A DNA stretch of 64,000 nt from Bacteroidota bacterium (lineage in GTDB: Bacteria; Bacteroidota; Ignavibacteria; Palsa-1295): NCBI GenBank assembly GCA_018266755.1, contig JAFDZW010000011.1, positions 1 through 64,000 of the forward strand, read 5' to 3'. Positions 26,020 to 35,960 of the stretch are shown here, in pieces. Position numbers and translations under genes: made by a program. How positions within the stretch are numbered: the first letter of the stretch is position 1; every line of letters starts with the position of its first letter. The notes under the pieces are model-generated. The model worked only from the letters and a program-made list of their open reading frames with translations, had not been told where the DNA came from and ran no database searches.

Positions 26020-27444
26020 TCAGAGACGCAGGATGACGCTGGCTTTCGGCTCGATGATGGTCTGGCGTGTGACGTGATCGGTCTCGGGGTCTCGCGTCCA
26101 ACTCCAGCGGGCAATGAGTGTGAGCGTAATGAATTTCAATGGCTGAACGCTCAAACGGGCTGAGGCCTGTGTGTTGTCGTCGAACACAATATAATCTGCC
26201 GGGCCGTCGATGAAGCGCCGCTGATAATCGAAGGCGCCGTAGAACGTCCACCAGATATGCGGGAAGGTGAAGCTCATGGTCAACAGATCACTGTGGCGCA
26301 GGTTATCGAGGTGATGATATGTGATCCCGAGCTGTATCTTGTTGTCGAAGTCGAAGAATGTCCCCGCCTTCCAGCCATTTCCATTGCCGGCGACGGTATC
26401 GGCGAGTTTGGTGGTCTTCGTCAGAAAATCGTCGGGGGCGACGTCATCATTGAAGCGTTCGCGCTCGTAGAACGAGTTGTAGTAGCTCGGAATGAAATAG
26501 TTACGATAGAACTCGCGTTCGAATCGAAGGTCGAGAAAATACACCGAGTCGAAGAGAAAACTCGTGCGAAAGCCGGCGACAAGACCATCGTTAAAATTCG
26601 CGATCTTGACGTAATCGCCGTACACGAATCCTTCGGCACGCCGCGTCTGGTAGATCATCAACCCTGCATCGAGGCCATAGATGGCAAGCGGTGTCGGAAT
26701 ATGAGCCGAATCGCGCATTACGGCAAGCGAATCGCTGAGTCGATCGCCGTTGAGAACTTTGAAGTCGCGCACAAACGGTTCATGGTTCGGGATGATGCGT
26801 GTGGCGTTCGAGTCGAAGTCGAACGATGCCGTCGCACCGAATTGGATATTCCGAAAGAACCACGAGTTCGCCAGTACCGGGAAAATATGAAAGGGCCGCG
26901 TGAAGCCTCGGGCTGCGATGAGACTTTTATTCACAAGGACATCGCTCGAAAGTCCCTCGACGCCGACGACTCCGATATCGGCGCGACCGACGAGACCAAC
27001 GCGACGGTTATCGTACGACGAATTATTCGAATAATTATCGACAATCGTGCCGTGACCGAGTGTCACGTTGGTCAGGCCGCCAGCTCGAACATAGAGGTCT
27101 TCGCCAGGATGTCCAAAGCGAATGTAGTTGATCCACCGAACGATACTATAGACGTCGTGAAAATCTTCTTTGCGGAATTTGCCGTCGTTATTGAGTCGCA
27201 GGTTGCCGTCGATACCGATGCCAAGTGTACCCCAGAACTCGTACTGCGGGCGGACTGCGATCAACAGATACGGTTTGCCGTTGAAGATGCTCGCGCCGAG
27301 TCCGCCGCCGATGCCATTATATTTCTGCGAAGGATCGGGAGTCGGCGTGGCTCTGTCGCCGAGATTTTGCGAATATGCGGAAGCAGCCGTTATCAGCAGT
27401 AACAGAACGAGGAGCAGACAGCAGCTCTGAGCATGGGTACGCAT
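26020..27444 (-). CDS. Probable outer-membrane beta-barrel protein
   Basis: The 474-residue precursor has a signal peptide ending ASAYSQ. The mature part has many alternating, aromatic-rich strands (KPYLLIAVRPQYEFWGTLGIG, TFPHIWWTFYGAFDYQRRF) separated by Asp/Asn-rich turns, and ends in EPKASVILRL. This is typical of outer-membrane barrels of this phylum. No enzyme motif is seen. It lies just upstream of nothing on its strand but follows spmB by 14 bases, so could be co-transcribed with spmAB. Confidence 0.65.
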   Translation of the reverse strand: MRTHAQSCCLLLVLLLLITAASAYSQNLGDRATPTPDPSQKYNGIGGGLGASIFNGKPYLLIAVRPQYEFWGTLGIGIDGNLRLNNDGKFRKEDFHDVYSIVRWINYIRFGHPGEDLYVRAGGLTNVTLGHGTIVDNYSNNSSYDNRRVGLVGRADIGVVGVEGLSSDVLVNKSLIAARGFTRPFHIFPVLANSWFFRNIQFGATASFDFDSNATRIIPNHEPFVRDFKVLNGDRLSDSLAVMRDSAHIPTPLAIYGLDAGLMIYQTRRAEGFVYGDYVKIANFNDGLVAGFRTSFLFDSVYFLDLRFEREFYRNYFIPSYYNSFYERERFNDDVAPDDFLTKTTKLADTVAGNGNGWKAGTFFDFDNKIQLGITYHHLDNLRHSDLLTMSFTFPHIWWTFYGAFDYQRRFIDGPADYIVFDDNTQASARLSVQPLKFITLTLIARWSWTRDPETDHVTRQTIIEPKASVILRL

Positions 27445-27458
27445 GATCTGCGGGCTTC

Positions 27459-27992
27459 TTACTGGAACATGATCCGAACAAGGATCACGCTCACTATGAC
27501 ACTCACTATGTCCGCAAAGATTCCCGCAAGCGGTGCATGACGGGCTTTCTTCACGCCGACAGCACCGAAATACACGGCCAGCACGTAAAATGTCGTCTCA
27601 TGCGATCCCATCATGACGGCAGAAAGACGGCCGATGAACGAGTCGGTGCCGTGGGTTTTCATGAGATCCGTCATCAGCCCGAGCGAGCCGCTGCCGGAAA
27701 GATTACGAATAACGGCAAGTGGAAATACTTCCGCCGGAAGGCCGATCGCATTTGTCAGCGGCGAGATCGCATTCGTGAGAATATCCATCGCGCCGCTTGC
27801 GCGGAACATGCCGATCGCCGCAAGCATTGCGACGAGATACGGAATGATCTTCACTGCCGTCGTGAACCCGTCCTTCGCACCCTCTACAAATTCTTCGTAG
27901 ACCTTTACTTTTTTGACAGCACCGACGATTACGATCGTCGCGATCACAACCGGCACGGCAAGCGTCGAGAGTATCTTCAAAAGTTCGATCAT
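27459..27992 (-). CDS. spmB: Spore maturation protein B-like (nucleoside-recognition/gate domain)
   Basis: The 177-residue product starts at ATG 27992, overlapping the spmA stop as ATGA; a longer frame is not supported. It has about five hydrophobic segments and family phrases VEGAKDGFTTAVKIIPYLVAMLAAIGMFRASGAMD and MGSHETTFYVLAVYFGAVGVKKARHA. In Bacillus, SpmA and SpmB affect spore core dehydration. In this non-sporulating context they are probably membrane transport or gate proteins of unknown substrate. Confidence 0.88.
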   Translation of the reverse strand: MIELLKILSTLAVPVVIATIVIVGAVKKVKVYEEFVEGAKDGFTTAVKIIPYLVAMLAAIGMFRASGAMDILTNAISPLTNAIGLPAEVFPLAVIRNLSGSGSLGLMTDLMKTHGTDSFIGRLSAVMMGSHETTFYVLAVYFGAVGVKKARHAPLAGIFADIVSVIVSVILVRIMFQ

Positions 27993-28930
27993 GCCTTGGT
28001 CACCGGGAAGAATCGTTGAATGAACCGGTTGAAGATCACGCCGCAGGTGAGCGCAACGATCGTAGCAAGAAACGTCGGAATAATAATATCGCTCGGATTG
28101 TGTGAACCAAGCGACACCCGAATGGCGATCACTGTTGCCGGGATAATCGTGATGGCACTGGTATTGATCGTCAGAAACATACACATCGCATTGGTAGCTA
28201 CACCGGCATGTTCGTTGAGCTTGTTGAGCTCCTCCATTGCTTTCAAGCCAAGTGGGGTAGCCGCATTTGAAAGCCCGAGCATATTTGCTGCCATGTTCGA
28301 GAGCATCGCGCCCATGGCCGGATGCTCGGGTGGCACATCGGGGAAGAGCCTCACCATCAGCGGTTTCGCCATCTTCGCAAGCAGTGTTACCAGCCCCGCC
28401 GCTTCGGCGATGCGCATGATCCCAAGCCAGAGCGCCATGACGCCGATCAGACCAAGCGCAATAGTCACGGCCGTATCGGCCATCTTGAGCAATCCCTCAT
28501 TCACTACTTTAGAAAGGATACGATATCGAACCGGTTCGGCGATAAACATCACGTGATCGCCTTGTATCGCGAGAGTCCCGCTGATTTGTTTTTCGTCGCC
28601 CTGGGCAGATGCCATATCTTGCCATACAAGCGGCGATTGTGCAGGCAGGGCGAACGTGCATGTGCCGGACTCCTTGTACTCAAGATGAACGTTGACCGAA
28701 TCCGCCTTCACCGAGCGGGTATCATCCGCTTCGTAGAATGAACGAAGCGACGCGGAGGGAATATAGGCGTCGACCGTATGATGCTCCCGGTCGATCGACT
28801 GGGCCGAGACAATCGAGAACGGGATTGCCTTCCCGTTTCGGAAGCGGTCGCTCGAAAGCTCACTGACGTCGCGGCCGGTTGCGACGGCGAGTGCGATGAC
28901 AACAAGCCCCAGCCATATCCAATTGAGCAT
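27989..28930 (-). CDS. spmA: Spore maturation protein A-like with an extra external domain
   Basis: The 313-residue product begins MLNWIWLGLVVIALAVATGR, the normal SpmA first helix. The conserved core resumes at about residue 150 (MADTAVTIALGLIGVMALWLGIMRIAE) and continues to the usual SNMAANMLGLSNAATPLGLKAMEELN. Between them, about 125 residues are soluble and beta-rich in appearance, making this much longer than typical SpmA (about 200). The insert should lie outside the cytoplasmic membrane if topology is conserved. It is translationally coupled to spmB. Confidence 0.88.
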   Translation of the reverse strand: MLNWIWLGLVVIALAVATGRDVSELSSDRFRNGKAIPFSIVSAQSIDREHHTVDAYIPSASLRSFYEADDTRSVKADSVNVHLEYKESGTCTFALPAQSPLVWQDMASAQGDEKQISGTLAIQGDHVMFIAEPVRYRILSKVVNEGLLKMADTAVTIALGLIGVMALWLGIMRIAEAAGLVTLLAKMAKPLMVRLFPDVPPEHPAMGAMLSNMAANMLGLSNAATPLGLKAMEELNKLNEHAGVATNAMCMFLTINTSAITIIPATVIAIRVSLGSHNPSDIIIPTFLATIVALTCGVIFNRFIQRFFPVTKA

Positions 28931-29103
28931 GAACGAATTTACGGAAGATTGTAGCGCCGGATGCTATTCTTTTCCACCCCGGCAATATTCTTTGTGGTCC
29001 GTACGGGGCACCCTCAGTTAACTGATTGATAAGTCAACCGCATTTCCGCTGGCATGGAAATTGTGTCTGGTAGATGTTATCACAAACGATTTGGGAGGAA
29101 ATT

Positions 29104-32100
29104 ATGAACTTATACTCCTCTATGGCAAGGATATCCCTTTCCCTCGTCATTATCAGCATACTCGCTACGACACTCCGTGCGCAGACGATCACCTCGAAAT
29201 CGACAGGCGGAAATTGGGAAGATGCATCCACGTGGGTTGGAAATACCGTTCCGACAGCGACAAACGATGTCGTCATCGCCGGGACGGTATCGGTTACGAG
29301 TTCTGCATCGACATGTCGCAATCTCACCGTCAATTCCGGAAGCTTCTTACAGAACGGAGGCGGGCTCGGGTGGGTAACATTCGTCGTACGCGGCAATATT
29401 GTCAATAACGGCACCATCCGCAATAACCCAGTCAACTATGTCCTTGTGCTTGACCTCCGTGGCGACGTTACGAACAACGGTGTGTGGCAACCGTCCAATA
29501 CGTATTTCGCTACAAAACAGGATCAGCATATTTCGCAATCGGCCGGCAAACGTTTTGAGGGCAATTTCGGACTCCGCGACGGGAACGGTTATACCGATAC
29601 AAACGGACATGCTATCGCTGCAAGTGACCTTACGTTCACCGGGGAGTTCGACCTGAAATGGCTGATCTTCGACTTCGCATCACATGCGTTGACGATGGAG
29701 AAAGAAGGACATCTTTCGTGGGGCACGATCGCAAATGCGTCCGACATCTACTTCCGTGACAGCGCATTTTTCTATAACACGATCGTTACAGGGAACACGG
29801 CTCAGTTGCACGGCGTGGTTCGCATTGACGGAGCGGTCTCGTTCTATGCGAATATCGTTAATAGCGATACGATGCAACACCGTGGCGGTCTTGGCTGGGT
29901 GACGCCCGTCTTTTACGGCGACTTCACGAATAACGGTCTCATCCGTAATAATCCGGTCACAGGGTACGCAATCGCGTTGGATCTGCGCGGCGATGTACAC
30001 AATAATGGTATCTGGAGAGCAGGCTCGACATACTTCGCGGCGAAGAAGCTTCAACACGTCTCGCAAACACAGGGGAAAGTGTTCGAGAACGCCATCGCGA
30101 TCCGCGATGGCAGCGGCTATGTAGATACCAACGGCTCACTCATCGCAACGTCGGACCTAACCTTCAGCGGCGAGTTCGATATGCACTGGAGTTGGCTCGA
30201 CATGGACAGCAACACGCTGACGCTCATTAATCATGGGCATCTGGGTTGGGGGACGATTAAACATGTCCCGCACATCTATTGCCACGATAGCAGCTACTTC
30301 TACAACACAATTGTAGGCAGCGACGTGGTCCTCCACGGCTCGGCAAACATCGATGGTGCTGTTACTTTCCTCGGCGATGTCACGGTTGCAGACACAATGC
30401 GTCACTGGGGCGGGCTCGGATGGGTCACGCCCGAGATTCACGGTAATTTCATCAACAACGGGCTTGTGACGAATAACCCGTTTAACAATTGGGGCATTGT
30501 CATCCGCGGCTTCAAGGATATTATCAACAACGGCACGTGGAAAGCAGGACAAGCAACCCTTGACGGCGAAGGCCGACGGACAGTGAGTCTGCATGGTGCA
30601 ACCGGAACGGCGATCAGCGTGCAAGGCAAAAAAGTCATCCTCGTCGGTGATAACTACCTACCGACACTTGCCATGAGTTCGGGTGCAATCTGTTATGTCG
30701 CCTCCGAAGCGACACTTGTCGTGGAAGACGGCACAACGAACTACGGTTGGAACGGTGTCGGTAATCTTGGTCGAATCACGATTCCGCACAAAACCGTGGC
30801 GAATACGACACGCTACGACTTCTATAGCGGGATCACGCACTTTAATAACGGCACACAACCCGATTCCGTCATTGTCGAGTCGTATGGCCGACAGACGCCG
30901 AAAACATTCGGGAATGCCGTCGAGAGTTGGTTCAGGCTCCGGACCGTGCCGGCGACTGCGGTACAATTACAATATCTCGATATCTATTATGGGCAAGCCG
31001 ATCTCAATGGGACCGCCGAAAAAGATCTCAGCCTGTATCGCAGCACCGACAACGGCGCGACATGGACGATGATCGACCGCGCAAACTTGCTGTATCACGA
31101 TTCAAGCGGCAATTACATGCGCTGGAAAGATATGGTGTGCTCGGGCGATTATGTGCTTGCGTCAGCAGGCATGACTCCTATTCCTGCGAGATCGAACGTT
31201 CGCGTTTCCATTGTCGGCAGCAGCGATCTGCGTGTCGGCGCACCAAACCGCATGGTCGTCAACCTTTACAATAATAGCGATGCGATCAGCGGCGACATCT
31301 TCCTTACGCTCGAAGCAAATCAGAAGACACGCTTCTTGAAGACGGAAGATCAAATGGACAATACGCTTCGCACGTATGCACTCGATGATTTCGCAACCGA
31401 TAGCACCGATCAGCAGATCACCTTCCTCGTCAGCAGTATGGGGCCGCGCGAGGAGCGCGACTTCACACTCTATCTGACGACGCCGACTGCCAGCAGCATC
31501 AAAGGCGGGGCAAAGCCACAGGTGTTCTGGTTCATCGCGGCAGCGGCCGTCTATGTAGCCGGCGCATATATCAGCGACTATCTGACAGATAAGGCCGTCG
31601 AAGGCTGCTTTGATCTGTGGATGCCACCGGGCTCGAATGCGAATGACAAGACACTTGCCGCGAACGATGTGAAGGCTGCGATCAAAGAACAGGCAAAGCG
31701 GGCCGCACTCTCGACCGGGAAACAACTTGCAGAAGACGGCGCGAAGAAGATTCTCGCCAACAAAGGTCTCGAACATCTCGTCTGGCCCGCGAAACTATCG
31801 GTGAATCTATTGTCATGTCTGGAGAATACGATCAAAGGCATGCAATGCTATCTCGGCCAGAAGCCGATCAAAGATGTGTTCACACATGTCGATTGTAATG
31901 GCTCGCAAAAGGAAGTGCGTCCGGTCGTCTCGAAGGACCCGAACCACAAATCCGGTCCGGCAGGATTCGGGACGGAGGGCTTCATCTCGAGTACCGGCCG
32001 CATGGAATACATGATCGAATTCGAAAACGCGCCGGACGCACAGGCGGCAGCATATAAGATCGTCGTCGTCGATACTCTGGCCGACGTGTTCGATCCAGCC

Positions 32101-32922
32101 ACGGTCGTCTTCGGTCGCATGAGTCACGCATTCACCGCAACTCAAAGCGGGAACATCCTTCGTTGGGAAATTACCGGTATCGACTTGCCGGCAAACAAAG
32201 TACCGCCGGAGGGTGAAGGGTGGCTGACCTATAGTGTACTTCCGAAAGCCGGATTGACGACTGGTACCACCCTTGGCAACCGGGCGAACATTTACTTCGA
32301 TGCAAACGCGCCGATCATGACGAATTCGTACATCAATACACTCGACTTCGCAGCGCCGAGTACCATGATGAGTGCTCTGCCGTCGAAGACGAGCGATACG
32401 ATCGTCACCGTTCGGTGGAACAGTATCGATCCGGTCGGCGGCTCAGGGTATGAAAGTGCGATGCTGTATATGGCGAAGGATGACGGTGCGTACGTCGCTG
32501 TCGGAAATCAGGATGCAGATTCAGCGCAGATAATCGTCTCACTGGACCATACCTATAGCTTCTTCGCGCTCGCAAAAGATCATGTTGGCAATCTTGAAAT
32601 GACCCAACCGACCCCTGTGAGTATCCGAGTCACCTCCGGTGTACTTCCCTCGAATCTCGAAGCTGATTTCTGGATTCGTGAGCCGTACCCGAACCCTACG
32701 GCAACGTACATCAATCTCGACTATTCACTTTCCCTTACCGGTCATACCTCGGTCGTGGTATTCGATGCTCTTGGCCGTGAGGTCGCATCCGAACCATCGG
32801 CGTTCCGAAGCGAGGGTGTGTACCACACCCAAATCGATTGCTCCGGCTTCACCGCGGGCACATACTATGTTCGCCTCGAACAAGGCGGACACATTCGCAC
32901 GAAGAAATTCGTCGTCCACTAA
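29104..32922 (+). CDS. Giant secreted repeat protein with T9SS sorting domain and an internal hydrophobic helix
   Basis: ATG 29104 follows GGGAGGAAATT; the 1,272-residue precursor has a signal peptide ending TLRAQ. After a G8-like start (GGNWEDASTWVGNTVP) there are three repeats of about 175 residues, each with GGLGWVT near bases 29355, 29880 and 30410. They look like beta-helix or solenoid structure (NNGTIRNNP, DVTNNGVW). At 31522-31572 there is a hydrophobic helix (VFWFIAAAAVYVAGAYI), then about 100 helix-prone residues. A conserved-looking domain with SKDPNHKSGPAGFGTEGF and RANIYFDANAP follows, then the sorting domain (EPYPNPTATYINL to the terminal FVVH). Probably a surface adhesin or structural protein. 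Confidence 0.82.
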   Translation: MNLYSSMARISLSLVIISILATTLRAQTITSKSTGGNWEDASTWVGNTVPTATNDVVIAGTVSVTSSASTCRNLTVNSGSFLQNGGGLGWVTFVVRGNIVNNGTIRNNPVNYVLVLDLRGDVTNNGVWQPSNTYFATKQDQHISQSAGKRFEGNFGLRDGNGYTDTNGHAIAASDLTFTGEFDLKWLIFDFASHALTMEKEGHLSWGTIANASDIYFRDSAFFYNTIVTGNTAQLHGVVRIDGAVSFYANIVNSDTMQHRGGLGWVTPVFYGDFTNNGLIRNNPVTGYAIALDLRGDVHNNGIWRAGSTYFAAKKLQHVSQTQGKVFENAIAIRDGSGYVDTNGSLIATSDLTFSGEFDMHWSWLDMDSNTLTLINHGHLGWGTIKHVPHIYCHDSSYFYNTIVGSDVVLHGSANIDGAVTFLGDVTVADTMRHWGGLGWVTPEIHGNFINNGLVTNNPFNNWGIVIRGFKDIINNGTWKAGQATLDGEGRRTVSLHGATGTAISVQGKKVILVGDNYLPTLAMSSGAICYVASEATLVVEDGTTNYGWNGVGNLGRITIPHKTVANTTRYDFYSGITHFNNGTQPDSVIVESYGRQTPKTFGNAVESWFRLRTVPATAVQLQYLDIYYGQADLNGTAEKDLSLYRSTDNGATWTMIDRANLLYHDSSGNYMRWKDMVCSGDYVLASAGMTPIPARSNVRVSIVGSSDLRVGAPNRMVVNLYNNSDAISGDIFLTLEANQKTRFLKTEDQMDNTLRTYALDDFATDSTDQQITFLVSSMGPREERDFTLYLTTPTASSIKGGAKPQVFWFIAAAAVYVAGAYISDYLTDKAVEGCFDLWMPPGSNANDKTLAANDVKAAIKEQAKRAALSTGKQLAEDGAKKILANKGLEHLVWPAKLSVNLLSCLENTIKGMQCYLGQKPIKDVFTHVDCNGSQKEVRPVVSKDPNHKSGPAGFGTEGFISSTGRMEYMIEFENAPDAQAAAYKIVVVDTLADVFDPATVVFGRMSHAFTATQSGNILRWEITGIDLPANKVPPEGEGWLTYSVLPKAGLTTGTTLGNRANIYFDANAPIMTNSYINTLDFAAPSTMMSALPSKTSDTIVTVRWNSIDPVGGSGYESAMLYMAKDDGAYVAVGNQDADSAQIIVSLDHTYSFFALAKDHVGNLEMTQPTPVSIRVTSGVLPSNLEADFWIREPYPNPTATYINLDYSLSLTGHTSVVVFDALGREVASEPSAFRSEGVYHTQIDCSGFTAGTYYVRLEQGGHIRTKKFVVH

Positions 32923-32938
32923 CGAAGTGGGGGCAGAG

Positions 32939-32978
32939 CACGTCCGGGAGTACCATCGATCGGTTACTCCCGGACGTG
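32939..32978 (+). terminator. Strong 14-base-stem hairpin between two secreted protein genes
   Basis: CACGTCCGGGAGTA pairs perfectly with TACTCCCGGACGTG around a short AT/GC loop. The following bases are TATCATTT, not a clean T run. It may end the transcript of the T9SS protein, or protect or attenuate a joint message with the lipoprotein gene at 33015. Confidence 0.5.
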
Positions 32979-33014
32979 TATCATTTGGCACTCACCGCCA
33001 CGAGGAGACTTACC

Positions 33015-35915
33015 ATGAAGATCGGTCAACGCATCCTCTCACTTGCCATATTGACGAGCATCGCTGTGTATTCCTGTTCTACAAGCAGTACCGAACCGGA
33101 GCCAACACCATCGCCGAAGATCGAGACCGGAACGGAAGTACCGGTCATCACACAATCGGTCTCGAGCGGCGGCGGGCGCATCATTGTTACGGCTCCTGAC
33201 TCGCTCATTGGCGGGCTCGAAATCTCCGTGCCGGCGAACTCCTATACGGATACGCGACTATTCACGGTATCGTATGCGCCGGTGAAGTCGCACACGCTCG
33301 GCGAGTTCTTTAAGCCGATCTCACCGGTGATCACCATTTCGAACGGCGGTGGGTACGCCGATTCGATCATGGCGGTGCAGATCCCGGCAACGATCGCCGA
33401 CTCGGTAATACCGCTTGCGTTCTTCTATAACGACGTCAGTGGTGCACTCGAAGGAATTCCGGTTATTGCATACGATCACAATAGTGTAACGATTGCGACA
33501 AGACACTTCGATGTAAGCGGCATCGCTGCAGGCAGCCCTCACTCGAAGAGCGGCACGCCGCAAGGTACGATCTCCAATTTCTCACGCATCGTGCTGACAA
33601 TGGCTACCCCGTACATGGTCTCTGCGATCTCCCGACTGAGCCCGCTAATTCGCACGGGCTATTATCCGGGTGCGGACGATTGGGATTTTGTCAACTACGG
33701 CTCGTATCTCCTGAAGGCGCGCGCCGGACATTGTGCCGGACAGAACTCATCCTCGCTCTGGTACTACTTTGAACTACGACGCAAAAAGGGTGCACCGATG
33801 CTGCATCATCTCTATGATTCCATCGATGTGACACCGAACAAAATCTGGGAAGATAATCCGCAAGGATACCGCTGGGCGTCGGCTGTACAACAAGACATGG
33901 ACTGGACTGCACTCACGGGTGAGATATATGAAAAGTATGTCTCAGCATACGATAATTATACATGGACGGCATTCGTGGTTTCGATGTATCTTACCGGCGA
34001 GCCCTTCGACGTAGGACTCTACGGCTTCGACGGCACCGGACGCAGAGGCGGACACGACGTGACGGCATACAGCATCGACGTTCCGAACCAAACCATCTAC
34101 ATTGCCGACCCCAACTACCCCGGCGACCGAACCCGCTCGATCAAGTTCAACGGCTCTACCTTCGACCCTTACTACGCAGGTCTCAATGCTGCCGAAGGCT
34201 CCATGAAATTCAATTCCATCAAGTTCACATCGAAGACCGCCTTCATCGATTGGACGACGATCGGGATCGATCACTCGCTCTATTTCATACAAAAGATGAA
34301 TCCGAGGTACCCCGACTATTCGCTATGGGTCAATGTCGTACCAAGCGTGAAACTGGGTACGGCATACCATTCGTCGACCCCGTCGGTGGACGTCTCGGTG
34401 TCATGGAATGAAGTACTGAAATCATATTTCACAGTGTACGACCGAAACGGGGACCGACTGCTTCCCGCTCCGACCGTCCCGGCGTCACTGACCGATCGAG
34501 GCATCATCGCCCTCAAACCCGGCGAAAACATCATCGGCTTTGCCATCTTTGGCGACATCGGCGGCACACCGAAACAGTATCGATGGGTCGATTTTCGATG
34601 GATTCATTTCTTCTACGATACGATCCTTGCTCGTATCGAGCCGGCTACAACATCCGGCGTGAAGAACCAACAGTATACGTGGAGTGGAATTGTGATGAAC
34701 CGACCATCGGACGCAAGATTCGAATGGGATTTCGGCGACGGTAGTTCGAAGTTTATCCGCAACAACGATACCGTTGCATACCACTCATACACGAACGACG
34801 GTGACTACACCATCACGCTCGACGTATTTAATCGAAGCACGAACATAAAAGTCGCCTCGGCGACGGCAACAGCGTCGATCCATAGTGGCATCGAAGTCAC
34901 ATCCGTTTGGCCGAGCGAGCAATCGTTCGCAATGCCGGTGCATATCACCGGCAAGAACTTTGGGACCTCTCAAGGCTCAAGCACGGTATTGATGGGGCCG
35001 TATCCCGCGTACTCCATCGTGTCGTGGTCACCGACAGAAATTGTTGCGACCGTCCCGGAAATGTTCTCCGGCGGGAATGTGACGGTCACAGTCGGCGGAG
35101 TCACAACTGCCGGGGTACATCTCGGATTCAAAGGGCCAGCGATTACTTCCGTCAAGCCCGATTCGGCGTATCCCGGTGATATGATCACCATCAAAGGCGA
35201 GGGATTCGGAGCACTGCAGGCGCAGCGGTCGACTGTCGAGTTCAACTCCAACGAAGGTACCATCGTCTCGTGGTCCGATACCACACTTCTGGTGATCGTG
35301 CCCGAGGTCAGTTCCTACGGGTCGGTACTGCTCGACGTCACCGTGTCGAACGGATATCTCGACCGATGGAACACCTTCCGCGTGCGCGAGAACTTCCTCA
35401 ATACGCTGCACGGAATGAACTGCCTGTCATTGGCATGGTTCAATGCGAAGATCAAGAAGTATTACAGCACACCGTCGCCGCACGAATCATTCACGACAGG
35501 CGGCGTGTCGATTTCCTCGCCGTTATGTTCGCTCTCGTATATGAAATGGAGCGGGACGAGTTTCTCGCAGCAGGTGACGGATAATACCGTACCAGGTACC
35601 ACGGAGATCACGACGGTCGCCGGGACGGTATCGAGCGATGGATCGATGATCTCTACGATCACCGTGAAATATCAATGGACTCGAGCCGAGTACTCGCGTA
35701 CCGAAGAGCTAACATTTACTGACATCCCGGTCTCAACCAGCTCGCCGCATAGTTCGATGTTTTACTCGATGACCGGACTGGCGATTCAGAATCACGTTTC
35801 AAAGGTGGTTGATGAAACGACAAAAAGTGGGGTCAGCTACGAAAAATACTTACTAACCGACTGGACCGATACACCCGCGAATTACGGGATCTACGTGAAC
35901 TTTGAAAATGATTGA
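33015..35915 (+). CDS. Lipoprotein with papain-like peptidase segment, PKD and IPT/TIG domains
   Basis: ATG 33015 follows GAGGAGACTTACC; a longer frame is not credible. Residues 1-21 form a lipoprotein signal with lipobox AVYSC (Cys21). Residues about 225-370 resemble a papain-fold (C39/C1-like) peptidase: GHCAGQNSSSLWYY (Cys240), GGHDVTAYSID (His347) and IADPNYPGD (Asp365/Asn367). A PKD-like domain follows (ARFEWDFGDGSSKF), then two IPT/TIG domains (ITGKNFGTSQGS and IKGEGFGALQAQ) and an unrecognised C-terminal region. Total 966 residues, with no T9SS sorting domain. It should be attached to the inner or outer membrane by lipid. Substrate unknown; the peptidase call is inference. Confidence 0.7.
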   Translation: MKIGQRILSLAILTSIAVYSCSTSSTEPEPTPSPKIETGTEVPVITQSVSSGGGRIIVTAPDSLIGGLEISVPANSYTDTRLFTVSYAPVKSHTLGEFFKPISPVITISNGGGYADSIMAVQIPATIADSVIPLAFFYNDVSGALEGIPVIAYDHNSVTIATRHFDVSGIAAGSPHSKSGTPQGTISNFSRIVLTMATPYMVSAISRLSPLIRTGYYPGADDWDFVNYGSYLLKARAGHCAGQNSSSLWYYFELRRKKGAPMLHHLYDSIDVTPNKIWEDNPQGYRWASAVQQDMDWTALTGEIYEKYVSAYDNYTWTAFVVSMYLTGEPFDVGLYGFDGTGRRGGHDVTAYSIDVPNQTIYIADPNYPGDRTRSIKFNGSTFDPYYAGLNAAEGSMKFNSIKFTSKTAFIDWTTIGIDHSLYFIQKMNPRYPDYSLWVNVVPSVKLGTAYHSSTPSVDVSVSWNEVLKSYFTVYDRNGDRLLPAPTVPASLTDRGIIALKPGENIIGFAIFGDIGGTPKQYRWVDFRWIHFFYDTILARIEPATTSGVKNQQYTWSGIVMNRPSDARFEWDFGDGSSKFIRNNDTVAYHSYTNDGDYTITLDVFNRSTNIKVASATATASIHSGIEVTSVWPSEQSFAMPVHITGKNFGTSQGSSTVLMGPYPAYSIVSWSPTEIVATVPEMFSGGNVTVTVGGVTTAGVHLGFKGPAITSVKPDSAYPGDMITIKGEGFGALQAQRSTVEFNSNEGTIVSWSDTTLLVIVPEVSSYGSVLLDVTVSNGYLDRWNTFRVRENFLNTLHGMNCLSLAWFNAKIKKYYSTPSPHESFTTGGVSISSPLCSLSYMKWSGTSFSQQVTDNTVPGTTEITTVAGTVSSDGSMISTITVKYQWTRAEYSRTEELTFTDIPVSTSSPHSSMFYSMTGLAIQNHVSKVVDETTKSGVSYEKYLLTDWTDTPANYGIYVNFEND

Positions 35916-35960
35916 GTCAGTGACTAAGTAGAGTAGCTCTGTATAAACTGTACTCGCATT

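Noticed and set aside
26257-27402. Plus-strand open frame of 381 codons opposite the outer-membrane protein gene
   Set aside because: The minus-strand product has a signal peptide and strand pattern; the plus frame has neither.
27459-28930. Evidence of sporulation from spmA and spmB
   Set aside because: These genes are common in non-spore-forming Bacteroidota and no other sporulation gene is present; SpoIIE-type and SpoIIAA-type genes at 12-15 kb are Rsb-like regulators.
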